64,000 nucleotides of DNA from Acidobacteriota bacterium (GTDB taxonomy: Bacteria; Acidobacteriota; Terriglobia; Bryobacterales; Bryobacteraceae): positions 98,136 through 162,135 of the forward strand of contig JAPKZB010000081.1 in assembly GCA_026393985.1 (NCBI GenBank), given 5' to 3'. A program made the translations under genes and the position numbers. Below, in pieces: positions 17,568-26,351 of the stretch. Each line of letters starts with the position of its first letter. Within the stretch, counting starts at the first letter, position 1. The notes beneath the pieces were generated by a model. That model had not been told where the DNA came from, did no database searches, and saw only the letters and a program-made list of their open reading frames with translations.

Positions 17568-19050
17568 TATCGGCTTGGTTGGCCTGGCGGTAATGGGCCA
17601 GAACCTTGCTTTGAACATTGCCGATCACGGCTTCCAGATTTCGGTCTATAACCGGACCACGGAGACGATGGAGAAGTTCCTCGCCGAGAACCCGAACACG
17701 CCGGGTGGTCTGGTGGGCGAGGCGACGCTCGAGGGGTTTGTGGCTTCGCTGGCCAAGCCGCGGAGGATCATCATTCTCGTGAAGGCGGGTAAGCCGACCG
17801 ATGCCGTGATCAGTTCGCTCGAGCCGCTGCTTGAGGCCGGCGACATCGTTATCGACGGCGGGAACGCGCTGTGGACGGATACGATCCGGCGCGAGAAGGA
17901 GCTTTCGGCCAAGGGTTTCCGGTTTGTCGGTTCGGGGGTTTCGGGCGGAGAGGAGGGGGCGCGGTTCGGCCCGTCGCTGATGCCGGGTGGCGACCCGTCG
18001 AGTTTTGCTGCGATCCAGCCGATCTGGGACGCGATTGCGGCCAAAGTGGACGCCGCGACGGGCAAGCCGCTGACGGGCGCGACGCCGGGGCGACCGGTGG
18101 AGGGCGGGGTGCCGTGTACCACCTACATCGGGCCGAACGGGGCCGGGCACTACGTGAAGATGGTGCACAACGGGATTGAGTACGGCGATATGCAGATGAT
18201 CTGCGAGGCGTACGCGATTCTGACGCAGTTGGGCGGGCTAAGTCCGGATGAGTGCAGCGCGGTGTTCGCTGAGTGGAACCGGGGGGTGCTCGACAGCTTC
18301 CTGATTGAGATTACGGCCGATATTCTGCAGCAGAAGGACCCGATGACGGGGGGGCCGTTCGTGGACATCGTTCTCGATACGGCCGGGCAGAAGGGTACGG
18401 GCAAGTGGACGAGCGTGAATGCGCTCGATATGGGGGTGCCGGCGCCGACGGTGGCCGAGGCGGTGTTTGCGCGGTGTCTGTCGGCGGTAAAAGAAGAGCG
18501 GGTGGCGGCGGCGGCCACGCTGCAGGGTCCGAACAGGGTGTATACGGGCGACCGGCAGCAGCTGATTCACATGGTGCATGACGCCTTGTATCTGTCGAAG
18601 ATCTGTTCGTACGCGCAAGGCTTCCAACTGATGCGGACGGCGCAGGCCGAGTACAACTGGACGCTGAACTTTGGCGAGATCGCCAAGATCTGGCGGGGCG
18701 GCTGCATTATTCGGGCCGGATTCCTGCAGAAGATTACCGAGGCGTTTACACGGAACGCGGAGCTGGCCAACCTGCTGCTGGACCCCTACTTCAGCGCCGA
18801 GATCCACCGCTGCCAAGCCAACTGGCGGACGGTGATTGCGCTGGCGGCGGGGCACGGGATCAGCGCGCCGACCTTCTTTTCGGCGCTCTCCTACTATGAC
18901 GGCTATCGTTCGGCGCGGCTGCCGGCCAACCTGCTGCAGGCGCAGCGGGATTACTTTGGCGCGCACACCTACGAGCGGACCGACTTCCCGCGGGGTAAGT
19001 TTTTCCACCTCGACTGGCCCGAGCCGGGCCGTCCGCAACTGGCCATCTGA
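17548..19050 (+). CDS. gnd: 6-phosphogluconate dehydrogenase, decarboxylating
   Basis: 500 residues, full length for the family. The N-terminal Rossmann motif is [13 protein letters not shown]. The substrate-binding [21 protein letters not shown] and the catalytic segment [17 protein letters not shown] (Lys and Asn) are intact, and the C-terminal helical domain is complete to [13 protein letters not shown]. It oxidises 6-phosphogluconate to ribulose 5-phosphate with NADP+ or NAD+. It sits inside a glycan-type operon, overlapping the glycosyltransferase by 20 bases and followed 8 bases later by an epimerase. No zwf or pgl gene is adjacent; the lactonase-fold gene at 60.4 kb is far away and carries an export signal. 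Confidence 0.95.
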   Translation: MSQKLSDIGLVGLAVMGQNLALNIADHGFQISVYNRTTETMEKFLAENPNTPGGLVGEATLEGFVASLAKPRRIIILVKAGKPTDAVISSLEPLLEAGDIVIDGGNALWTDTIRREKELSAKGFRFVGSGVSGGEEGARFGPSLMPGGDPSSFAAIQPIWDAIAAKVDAATGKPLTGATPGRPVEGGVPCTTYIGPNGAGHYVKMVHNGIEYGDMQMICEAYAILTQLGGLSPDECSAVFAEWNRGVLDSFLIEITADILQQKDPMTGGPFVDIVLDTAGQKGTGKWTSVNALDMGVPAPTVAEAVFARCLSAVKEERVAAAATLQGPNRVYTGDRQQLIHMVHDALYLSKICSYAQGFQLMRTAQAEYNWTLNFGEIAKIWRGGCIIRAGFLQKITEAFTRNAELANLLLDPYFSAEIHRCQANWRTVIALAAGHGISAPTFFSALSYYDGYRSARLPANLLQAQRDYFGAHTYERTDFPRGKFFHLDWPEPGRPQLAI

Positions 19051-19058
19051 CCGGCGCC

Positions 19059-20171
19059 ATGACGCTTGCCGCCTACGCCAACTTCTACCGCGACCATTTG
19101 ACGAACGCCGTGCTTCCGTTCTGGCTGCAGCATACGCCGGACCGGGAGCACGGCGGTTACTTTTCGTGCGTGGACCGGCAAGGGCAGGTCTATGACCCGC
19201 GCAAATACGTCTGGATGCAGGGCCGGGCGGTGTGGATGTTCGAGACGCTCTACCGGAAACTGGAGGCGCGCAGCGAGTATGCCGAGTTTGCGGCCAACGT
19301 GTTTGGTTTTGTAGACCGGTATGCGCGGCGGGGGGAGCCGCGGGTGTGGTTTTCGCTGGGCCGGGACGGCGCGCCGGGGTACTTTCAGCGCAAGCCGTAT
19401 TCGGCGGTGTTTGTGGCGCTGGCTTACGTGTCGCAGGGGCGGGTGGCCGAGGCGCGGGAGCTGTTTGACCGGATTGCGGGGTGGATTGCCGAGCCGGGAT
19501 CGCTGGGGCGGCCGCCGGGGCCGGTTTCGCAGCTAGCCGATATTATGGTGCTGGCGCTGCTGGCGATGGAGCTGCTGGCGGTGGACGAAGACCCGCGCTA
19601 TCGGCTGACGATTGCGCAGTGCCAGGAGGCGGTGTGGGCGCATTACGAGCCGGCCAACTGGCTGCTCGTCGAGAACGTGGCGCCGCGGGAGCTGCCCGAG
19701 GGGCGGATGGTGTGTCCGGGGAGCATTCTCGAGGTGGCTTGGTTTCTGCTGCATACGACCGAGCGGGTGCCGAACGCCGAGCTCGAGGGGATGCTGCTGC
19801 GGGTAATTCTGGGGGCGCTCGAGTTTGGCTGGGACGGGGAGTACGGCGGGTTGTACTACTTCATGGACCTGGACGGGCGGCCGCGGCCGGAGCTGGATGC
19901 CAATATGAAGCTGTGGTGGCCGCACACCGAGGCGCTGTACGCGCTGGTGCTCGCTTATACCAGGACGGGCGATGGGCGCTACAAGCAGTGGCTGGACCGG
20001 GTGCACGAGTACACCTTTTCGACGTTTCCCGACAGCAAGTACGGGGAGTGGTTCGGCTATTGCGACCGGGGCGGGCGGGTGGCGACCGAGATGAAGGGCG
20101 GGGCGTACAAGTGCTGCTTTCACGTGCCGCGGGCGCTGCTTTATAGCATTTTGGCGATTGAGCGAGCCTGA
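19059..20171 (+). CDS. AGE-family (N-acylglucosamine 2-epimerase-like) sugar isomerase
   Basis: 370 residues forming an (alpha/alpha)6 barrel. Family motifs are present in order: YVWMQGRAVWMFETLYR, KLWWPHTEALYALVLAY and YKCCFHVPRAL (the conserved Trp/His positions of the active site). The family includes N-acetylglucosamine 2-epimerase, cellobiose 2-epimerase and mannose isomerase. Which substrate is used here cannot be decided from sequence by eye. ATG 19059 lies 8 bases after gnd, so it is the last gene of the 13849-20171 run. It ends 21 bases before the convergent HDOD gene. Confidence 0.9.
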   Translation: MTLAAYANFYRDHLTNAVLPFWLQHTPDREHGGYFSCVDRQGQVYDPRKYVWMQGRAVWMFETLYRKLEARSEYAEFAANVFGFVDRYARRGEPRVWFSLGRDGAPGYFQRKPYSAVFVALAYVSQGRVAEARELFDRIAGWIAEPGSLGRPPGPVSQLADIMVLALLAMELLAVDEDPRYRLTIAQCQEAVWAHYEPANWLLVENVAPRELPEGRMVCPGSILEVAWFLLHTTERVPNAELEGMLLRVILGALEFGWDGEYGGLYYFMDLDGRPRPELDANMKLWWPHTEALYALVLAYTRTGDGRYKQWLDRVHEYTFSTFPDSKYGEWFGYCDRGGRVATEMKGGAYKCCFHVPRALLYSILAIERA

Positions 20172-20192
20172 ACCCGGGGCGGGGGCGGGGGG

Positions 20193-21614
20193 CTAGCGGG
20201 AGAGGCTGAGCGCGTGGGCGAGGGAGTCGCGCACTGTGCGGAGGGCGTTCAGCAGCCCGGCGGTGGGACCGGGGTGGCGGCGGTCGGCATACAGAACGCC
20301 GGCGAGTTGGCCGTTGACGACGACGGGCAGGAGGGCAAAGAGGGCGGCGTCGAGGGACTGGACAAAGGGAGTTTCGCGGAAGCGGCCGTCCGAGAGCAGG
20401 TCGACGAGCAGGTCCTGCCGCAGGGACAGGGCGAGTGACAGGGGCGGGCGGTGGGGCAGTGCGATGGTGGGGGCGAACAGGGGGCGGGCCGAGGCGGCAT
20501 CGAGTCCGAGAGCGGCCGCGACGACGAGGCGGTCCTCGTTGGGGTGCCATTCGCAGAAGATGGCGCGGTCGAGCGAGTGGTCGGCCAGGGCGGCGGTGAG
20601 CGCGAGGGCGATGGCGCAGGGACCTTCGGCGGCGTGGCCGTGTTCTGTAAGCATCGCGGCCAAGTGCTCCCTGACCTGGGGGCTGGACACGCGGAGGCGG
20701 TGGGCGGGAATGCCGAGATGGCAGAGCTCCTCTTCCGCCTCCCCGATGGCGGTTTCCATGAGCGGCAACAGCTCCGGGAGGCCGAGGCCGAAGACGCCGC
20801 CGTAGGCGCGAAGCCAAAGGTCGAGGATCTTGCGCTGTTCGGCATCCTGGGCGCGCTGGAGGGCGTCGACGAAAACGTGGGCGAGTTTGGCGGCCAGGGC
20901 GACGCGGCTATCGGGGTCTTCGGCGGCGTTGGCTTTGAGCACATCGGCTTCGGCGGCGATGGCCATGTGCGGTGCGCCGTGGAGGCCGAAGCCGTGGAGA
21001 ATTGCCGCGCCGGCTTCGTCGAAGTTGAAACCGATCTGCTTGCGGCACTCGGTCTTTTTGGCCAGGAGTTTGCCCTGGCAGGCGGCGATGATGCGGGCGT
21101 AGGTCTCCGGGCGGTGGTAGGCGAAGGCGATTTCGCCGAGGTTGGCCAGCATGCCGGCGAGGTAGGCATCCTCCGAGGGGCGGCCACCGGGGGCGGAGGC
21201 CAGACGCCGGGCGACATTGGCGGCGAGTAGGGAGAGGGCGGTGAGGTCGATGGCCGAGGAGGAGTTTCCGGAGAAGTGACGGAGGAGGCGACCGCTGGTG
21301 GCGATGCGGGTTAACTCGTCGAGGCCGAGCAGGGAGGCGGCGTGGGTGACGCTGAGGATGGGGCGGCGGGAGCGGTTGTAGAGGGCCGAATTGGCGATGC
21401 GGAGCACCCGCAGGGTGAGGGCGAGGTCGCGCTCGATGGCCTGGGCGAAGTTCTGAATGGTGGCGTCTCCGTCGGCGGCGAGGGCGAGCAGGGTGCGGAC
21501 GTTTTCGGCGCAGGCCGGAAAGTCCGGATCGCTGTGGACCTGTTGCAGGAACACCGCAAGCGGGGTGATGACGCCTTTGCGGCTTTCCGACTCTACCAAT
21601 TCCTTAGGTATCAT
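20193..21614 (-). CDS. HDOD-domain signalling protein with C-terminal GAF-like region
   Basis: 473 residues from ATG 21614 (GTG 21626 in the same frame is an alternative). ATG is favoured by AAGGGGGG about 11 bases upstream. Residues about 20-215 form an HDOD domain (FAQAIERDLALTLRVLRIANS, THAASLLGLDELTRIA, SEDAYLAGMLANLGEIAF, abbreviated here), the catalytically inactive HD relative found in bacterial regulators. After a helical linker the C-terminus (about 330-470) resembles a GAF domain (LADHSLDRAIFCEWHPNEDRL; ALLPVVVNGQLAGVLYADRR). Such proteins act in motility, biofilm or nucleotide signalling. Its start lies within 7 bases of the divergent HAD gene. Confidence 0.88.
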   Translation of the reverse strand: MIPKELVESESRKGVITPLAVFLQQVHSDPDFPACAENVRTLLALAADGDATIQNFAQAIERDLALTLRVLRIANSALYNRSRRPILSVTHAASLLGLDELTRIATSGRLLRHFSGNSSSAIDLTALSLLAANVARRLASAPGGRPSEDAYLAGMLANLGEIAFAYHRPETYARIIAACQGKLLAKKTECRKQIGFNFDEAGAAILHGFGLHGAPHMAIAAEADVLKANAAEDPDSRVALAAKLAHVFVDALQRAQDAEQRKILDLWLRAYGGVFGLGLPELLPLMETAIGEAEEELCHLGIPAHRLRVSSPQVREHLAAMLTEHGHAAEGPCAIALALTAALADHSLDRAIFCEWHPNEDRLVVAAALGLDAASARPLFAPTIALPHRPPLSLALSLRQDLLVDLLSDGRFRETPFVQSLDAALFALLPVVVNGQLAGVLYADRRHPGPTAGLLNALRTVRDSLAHALSLSR

Positions 21615-21620
21615 GAAGTG

Positions 21621-22301
21621 TTGCACCCCCCTTTACTGCTCTTCGACATCGATGGCACTCTTGTGAGGCGAGCCGGTCCACTGCACCGGCAGGTTCTCGA
21701 GGAGGCGGGGGCGGCGGTGACCGGTTTGGCGGTGACGACAGCGAACATTCCGACGCAGGGGATGCTGGACGGGCAGATTCTGACGTTGATGCTGCGGGAG
21801 GCGGGGATGTCGCTGGCGGCGATCCGGCGGGCGCTGCCGGCGATGATGGAGATGGCGCAGGACCTTTACGTGGCGCGTTGTCCGGATTTACGGAAGAGGG
21901 TGTGTCCGGGGGCGCGCAGCGTGCTGCACCGGCTGGCGCGCAAGCGGGTGCGGACGGGATTGGTGACCGGCAATTTGTCGCGCATTGGCTGGAAAAAGAT
22001 GGAATGCGCCGGATTGCGGCACTACCTGCATTTTGGCGCCTTCGCCGAGCAGGGCGACGAGCGGCGGAAGCTGGTGGGGCAGGCGCTGCGCGAGGCGCGG
22101 CGGGCGGGATGGATTACCCGCCACTCGATGGTGGCGTTGGTGGGTGACCATGAGAACGATATTCTGGCGGCGCAGGCCAATGGAATTCCGGTAGTTTCGG
22201 TGGCGACGGGGGTTTCGTCGTCGGCGGACCTGGCCAAGCTGAATCCGGATTATCTGATTGAAGACCTGCGCAGCTTTCCCTGGCAGGAGTTATCGCTTTG
22301 A
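21621..22301 (+). CDS. HAD-superfamily hydrolase (phosphoglycolate phosphatase-like)
   Basis: About 226 residues. The nucleophile motif DIDGTL (Asp9, Asp11) is followed by a helical cap, then motif II TGLVTGN, a Lys around GWKKME, and motif IV ALVGDHENDILAA. Family members dephosphorylate small phosphate esters such as phosphoglycolate or nucleotides. TTG 21621 is chosen because TATCAT (21609-21614) ends 6 bases before it; GTG 21618 is one codon further upstream. The 5' end abuts the divergent HDOD gene, and its TGA overlaps the TTG of the methyltransferase that follows. Confidence 0.85.
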   Translation: MHPPLLLFDIDGTLVRRAGPLHRQVLEEAGAAVTGLAVTTANIPTQGMLDGQILTLMLREAGMSLAAIRRALPAMMEMAQDLYVARCPDLRKRVCPGARSVLHRLARKRVRTGLVTGNLSRIGWKKMECAGLRHYLHFGAFAEQGDERRKLVGQALREARRAGWITRHSMVALVGDHENDILAAQANGIPVVSVATGVSSSADLAKLNPDYLIEDLRSFPWQELSL

Positions 22302-23725
22302 ACGAACGGGAATCGCAGACGCTGGCCGTAAAGCGCGCCCAGGTGGAGTTCCACAATTTTGCTTCGCTCGGGGAACCGGAGCGGGCCGAGCGGGTCTACC
22401 GGGAAGAGAACGGCAGGCGGGGGGCCATTTTGCGCCATCATGCGGGCTTTATTGGCCCGATGACGCCGTTTTTGGAGATTGGGGCCAACGCCGGTCATTC
22501 GGCCTACATGCTGTGCAACGAGTTTGGCGAGGATGGTTTTGCGCTGGACATTTCGGCCGACTCGCTGCGGCACGGCATTGCGCTGATGGACAAATGGAAC
22601 CTCGAGAAAGCGCCGGTTCGGGTGGCGGGCGATGCGCTGAATCTGCCGTTTCAGGACAATTCGCTGCGGGCGGTGATCGCCTACCAGATGCTGTCGCAGT
22701 TTCAGGATATTGAAGCCGTGTTTGTTGAAGTCAAGCGGGTGCTGGCGCCGGGGGGCACGTTTATCTTCGCCGAAGAGCCGATGCGGCGGAAGCTTTCCCT
22801 GCGCCTGTACCGCTGCCCGTACTACGAGACGATGAAGTGGTGGGAGCGGAAGCTGTACGACTGGGGGTTGCTGGGCTTTCTGGTGCAGGACGTGATTGGC
22901 GCGGCGCAGGAGGAGGGGTTTGGGATTCGCCAGAACCACCGGATGGAGCTGCGGGACTGGCACGGGCTGATGGTGAAGCACTTTGCCGATAACCAGTTCC
23001 GGCTGTTTCTGCCGCAGCGGGGATGGGGCGAGAAGCTGATCCGGTGGGTGGGGCGGCGCATCGACAAGATGGGATCGGACTGGGTGCCGGCGCGGCTGCT
23101 GGGCGGGACGCTGGCGGCGATGTGCAGGAAGCACGGGGAGGCGGAGGTGGACCGGACGGCGCCGTTTGAGTCGCGGCTGCGGTGTCCGGACTGCCATGCG
23201 GGGATGCGGCTTGACGAGGCGGGGACGCTGCATTGCCGGGCGTGCGCGTACGCGGCGCCGAACGAGGGCGGGGTGTATAACCTGATCCGCTCAGTGGAGA
23301 AGCGGGAGCTTTATCCGGGCGACCGGGATGACGTGATTGACTTCACGCTGCCGGGGCACGAGACCAAGCTGCTGGCGGGCTGGTTTCAGCTCGAGGGGAG
23401 CTACGGGAACAAGTACCGCTGGATTGGCGAGCGGGCGACGGCACGATTGAAGCCGCTCGATGGGGCGCCCAAGCGCATCCGGATCCGCGGGCACGCGAGC
23501 GCGGAGTTTTTGCGGCCCGGCGCGTTTGTGAAGGTCAAAGTGAACGGCACGGAGGTGGTGGCCTGGGAGGCGGAGCGGACGGGTTTGTTTATTCTCGAGG
23601 CCGATGTGGCGGCGGCGGAGGAGTACGTCGTCGAGATCGTGGCGGGGCCGCTGTGGCAGGCGCCGAACGATGAGCGGCGGTTTACGGTGACGCTGAGTAT
23701 GCTGCGGCTAATCCCCCGCGACTAG
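22298..23725 (+). CDS. Multidomain protein: SAM methyltransferase, zinc ribbon and C-terminal beta-sandwich
   Basis: 475 residues, TTG start overlapping the HAD stop. Residues about 50-160 are a class I methyltransferase (FLEIGANAGHSAYML, FALDISADSL, RVLAPGGTFIFAEEP). Around residues 290-325 there is a CPDC...CRAC zinc ribbon like the Trm112-type ribbon usually found at the N-terminus of such enzymes. The last 130 residues form a beta-rich module (LLAGWFQLEGSYGNKYRWIG, VKVKVNGTEVVAW) resembling a region of the lipoprotein at 49400-49945. A surface-glycan or lipid methylation role is plausible from the neighbouring sugar genes but not proven. Its 3' end overlaps the convergent gene by 18 bases. 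Confidence 0.82.
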   Translation: MNERESQTLAVKRAQVEFHNFASLGEPERAERVYREENGRRGAILRHHAGFIGPMTPFLEIGANAGHSAYMLCNEFGEDGFALDISADSLRHGIALMDKWNLEKAPVRVAGDALNLPFQDNSLRAVIAYQMLSQFQDIEAVFVEVKRVLAPGGTFIFAEEPMRRKLSLRLYRCPYYETMKWWERKLYDWGLLGFLVQDVIGAAQEEGFGIRQNHRMELRDWHGLMVKHFADNQFRLFLPQRGWGEKLIRWVGRRIDKMGSDWVPARLLGGTLAAMCRKHGEAEVDRTAPFESRLRCPDCHAGMRLDEAGTLHCRACAYAAPNEGGVYNLIRSVEKRELYPGDRDDVIDFTLPGHETKLLAGWFQLEGSYGNKYRWIGERATARLKPLDGAPKRIRIRGHASAEFLRPGAFVKVKVNGTEVVAWEAERTGLFILEADVAAAEEYVVEIVAGPLWQAPNDERRFTVTLSMLRLIPRD

Positions 23726-24190
23726 CCGGGAGCCGGTGTGCTGATCGACCAGTTCGAGGGTTCCGGACTGGGGGTAGTAGAGGGCGAGGCAGTTGGCGTT
23801 GAGAAGGACAGCCATGAGCTTGCCCATGAGGAAATAGGCTTCGTCGTCGGCGGGGCCGCTCTGCAGGTCGATGGACCACCAGCCGCGGTGGCGGCGGACG
23901 GCGGCGCCGGTTTCCGTGGAGGTCACTTTAGCGGCGAGGTCTTCGACGAACATGCCGCGGACGGCCTGGAGGACAAACGTCCGGGGACCGATGGTGAGGC
24001 GGGCGCCAGTGGCGGCAAAGGCACCTTCTCCCCAGGCGCGGGTGGCGGCGTGGGTGATGGTGGCGGGGGGAAGTTCGCGGAAATCCTGGAGGAGGAAGAC
24101 GATGGAGACGAGCGGGTCGCCGGGGGCGAACGCGAAAAGACCCTTAATCCAGGAAGCAAGACCCACGCCGTGATTATAGAATAATGCCAT
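23708..24190 (-). CDS. Hypothetical protein, possibly DUF4261-like
   Basis: 160 residues with no signal peptide. It begins MALFYNHGVGLASWIKGLF, contains SIVFLLQDFRELPPATITHAATRAWGE (quoted in part: SIVFLLQDFREL), RHRGWWSIDLQSGPADDEAY and ends with LALYYPQSGTLELVD. The pattern of a beta-alpha start followed by an xAWG helix recalls small DUF4261-like proteins, without certainty. It overlaps the methyltransferase gene tail to tail by 18 bases, and its start codon shares the sequence CATG with the start of the divergent DUF1553 gene. Nothing in it shows an enzymatic motif. Confidence 0.65.
   Translation of the reverse strand: MALFYNHGVGLASWIKGLFAFAPGDPLVSIVFLLQDFRELPPATITHAATRAWGEGAFAATGARLTIGPRTFVLQAVRGMFVEDLAAKVTSTETGAAVRRHRGWWSIDLQSGPADDEAYFLMGKLMAVLLNANCLALYYPQSGTLELVDQHTGSRLVAGD
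24177..24182 (+). promoter_or_regulatory. TANNNT -10-like hexamer (TAGAAT), 6 bases before ATG 24189
   Basis: TAGAAT lies inside the AT-rich stretch 24173-24185 and ends 6 bases before the start of the DUF1553 gene. The hexamer falls within the first codons of the divergent gene, so the promoter overlaps coding DNA. Confidence 0.45.
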
Positions 24191-26351
24191 GCGGTTAGCC
24201 GTTTTTTTCCTGATAGCGATGACCGTTTGGGGTCAGAAGCGGTTCTGGGCGTTTCAACCGCTTGCGCCGGCGGCGGGCACCATTGACGAGATTCTGCAGC
24301 CGCAGGGGACGGCGGTGGGGGACGGGGCGTGGGCGCGGCGGGTGAGCTTTTCGCTGACCGGGCTGCCGCCGGAGGCGGGGCGGCCGCGGGACCGGGCGGC
24401 GTACGTGGACAGTCTGCTGGCGAGTCCGCACTATGGCGAGCGTTGGGCGAGGCACTGGCTTGACCTGATGCGCTATGCCGAGACGAACGGGCACGAGTTC
24501 GATAACGACAAGAGCGACGCGTGGCGGTACCGGGATTACGTGATCCGGGCGTTGAATGAAGACTTGCCGTACGATCAGTTTGTGCGGGAACACGTGGCGG
24601 GGGACCTGCTGGCGGCGCCGCGGGTGTCGGCCGATGGCGCGTATCTGGAATCGCCGATGGCGACGGGGGCGTGGTGGTTCGGAGAGATTTTGAACTCGGC
24701 GACGGATTCGGCCAAGTCGCGGGCGGACGCGGTGGACAACCAGATTGACGTGTTTTCAAAAGCCTTTCTGGGGTTGACGGTGGCGTGCGCGCGATGCCAC
24801 GACCATAAGTTCGACCCGATTCCGACGGCCGATTACTATGCCCTGGCCGGGGTGATGCATTCGACCAATTTGCGGGAGGCGGTGGTGGATTCGCCGGCGC
24901 GGCGGGAGGCGATTGCGGCGAAGCTGGGGCCGCGGCCCGTGGCGCGGGGCGTGCGGTTGGCGTTGCGACCGGGCGATGAGCTGTTTGCCGGATTTGAGAA
25001 CTGGCGGGCGGAGGGGCAGGCGATGGGGGTGAGCGATGGGGTGGCGAGTTCGGCGCCGGTGGAGGGGGTGGGGTCGCTGACATCGGCGAAGTTCAAGATG
25101 CCGAAGTTTTATGTGCATGTGCTGATGCAGGGTTCGAAGTACCGGCGGCCGCGGGTGGGCGACGGCGAACTGCGGCTGACGCTGGTGGCCGATGACTTTA
25201 AGAGCTCGCACTGGTTTCCGTCGGGCGTGCCGGGATTTACGTGGAAGACGCAGCGGATGACTCTTTCGCACGGGCGGGAGTGTTACTTCGAGCTGGTGGA
25301 CCGGTCGCGGAGCGGGTATCTGGGGGTGGCGGCGATTGTGATCTCCGATCAAAAGACACCGCCGGGGATTTTGGAGAATGCCGCGTTGGCGGCGCCGGGA
25401 CGGGTGGGGGAGCTGCCGGAGTCGACCTTTGCGATGATCAGCCGGGACGAGGCGCCGCGGAATGCGCGGCTGCATTTGCGGGGCAGCCATTTGGACCTGG
25501 GGCCGGAGGTGGCGCGGGGTTTTTTGAAAGTACTGACGACGGAGAAGAGGGAGCTGGCGGGGAGCGGGCGGCGGGAGTTTGCCGAGTGGCTGACGCAGGA
25601 CGCGCAGGCGCTGCTGGCGCGGGTGGTGGTGAACCGGGTGTGGAAGCACCACTTTGGGACGGGGCTGGTGGCGTCGACGGACAATTTTGGCCTGCTGGGG
25701 GAGCGGCCGGCGAACCGGGGGCTGCTCGATGCGCTGGCGGCGCGGTTGATCGCGGGCGGGTGGCGGCTGAAGCCGCTACACCGGGAGATTCTGCTTTCGG
25801 GAGCCTATGCGCGGACGGTGCCGGTGCGCCGGTTGGAGGCCGAGGCGATTCGGGATGCGATGCTGCAGCTGTCGGGACGTTTGGACAGGAAGCTGTACGG
25901 GCCGAGCGTGCTGCCGCACATCAGCGCCTACCAGGACGGGCGGGGGAAGCCTCCTTCGGGACCGCTTGACGGGGACGGGCGGCGGAGCCTTTATATCCAA
26001 GTGCGGCGGAACTTTTTGACGCCGATGTTTTTGGCCTTCGATCATCCGCTGCCGATTTCGACGATCGGGAACCGGACAACGAGCGTGGTGCCGACGCAGG
26101 CGCTGCTGCTGCTGAACAACGAGTTTGTGCTGGGGCAGGCGCGGGGGTGGGCGCAACGGACGATGCGGGAGGGTTTGGGGCCGGAGGAGCTGGTGGGGGC
26201 GCTTTACCGGGCGGCGTTTGCGCGGGAGCCACGGACCGAGGAGCAGATTGCGGCGCTTGACTATCTGCGGCAGCACGGGGACAACGAAGAGTCGCGGGCG
26301 GACCTGTGCCACGTTTTATTCAATACGGCGGAGTTCAGCTATGTTCAATAG
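24189..26351 (+). CDS. Secreted DUF1549/DUF1553 protein lacking the N-terminal cytochrome domain
   Basis: 720 residues with a signal peptide (MRLAVFFLIAMTVWGQ). It starts directly with the DUF1549 region (VSFSLTGLPPEAGRPRDRA, ASPHYGERWARHWLDLMRYAE), contains the conserved CARCHDHKFDPI motif, and ends with DUF1553 (DNFGLLGERPANRGLLDALA, TTSVVPTQALLLLNNEFV). The paralogue at 57049-59289 has an additional N-terminal CxxCH haem domain; here that domain is absent. These proteins are always paired with DUF1501 partners in Planctomycetes and Acidobacteria, and their biochemical role is unknown. The next gene starts inside its last codons (11-base overlap), indicating coupled translation. Confidence 0.9.
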   Translation: MRLAVFFLIAMTVWGQKRFWAFQPLAPAAGTIDEILQPQGTAVGDGAWARRVSFSLTGLPPEAGRPRDRAAYVDSLLASPHYGERWARHWLDLMRYAETNGHEFDNDKSDAWRYRDYVIRALNEDLPYDQFVREHVAGDLLAAPRVSADGAYLESPMATGAWWFGEILNSATDSAKSRADAVDNQIDVFSKAFLGLTVACARCHDHKFDPIPTADYYALAGVMHSTNLREAVVDSPARREAIAAKLGPRPVARGVRLALRPGDELFAGFENWRAEGQAMGVSDGVASSAPVEGVGSLTSAKFKMPKFYVHVLMQGSKYRRPRVGDGELRLTLVADDFKSSHWFPSGVPGFTWKTQRMTLSHGRECYFELVDRSRSGYLGVAAIVISDQKTPPGILENAALAAPGRVGELPESTFAMISRDEAPRNARLHLRGSHLDLGPEVARGFLKVLTTEKRELAGSGRREFAEWLTQDAQALLARVVVNRVWKHHFGTGLVASTDNFGLLGERPANRGLLDALAARLIAGGWRLKPLHREILLSGAYARTVPVRRLEAEAIRDAMLQLSGRLDRKLYGPSVLPHISAYQDGRGKPPSGPLDGDGRRSLYIQVRRNFLTPMFLAFDHPLPISTIGNRTTSVVPTQALLLLNNEFVLGQARGWAQRTMREGLGPEELVGALYRAAFAREPRTEEQIAALDYLRQHGDNEESRADLCHVLFNTAEFSYVQ

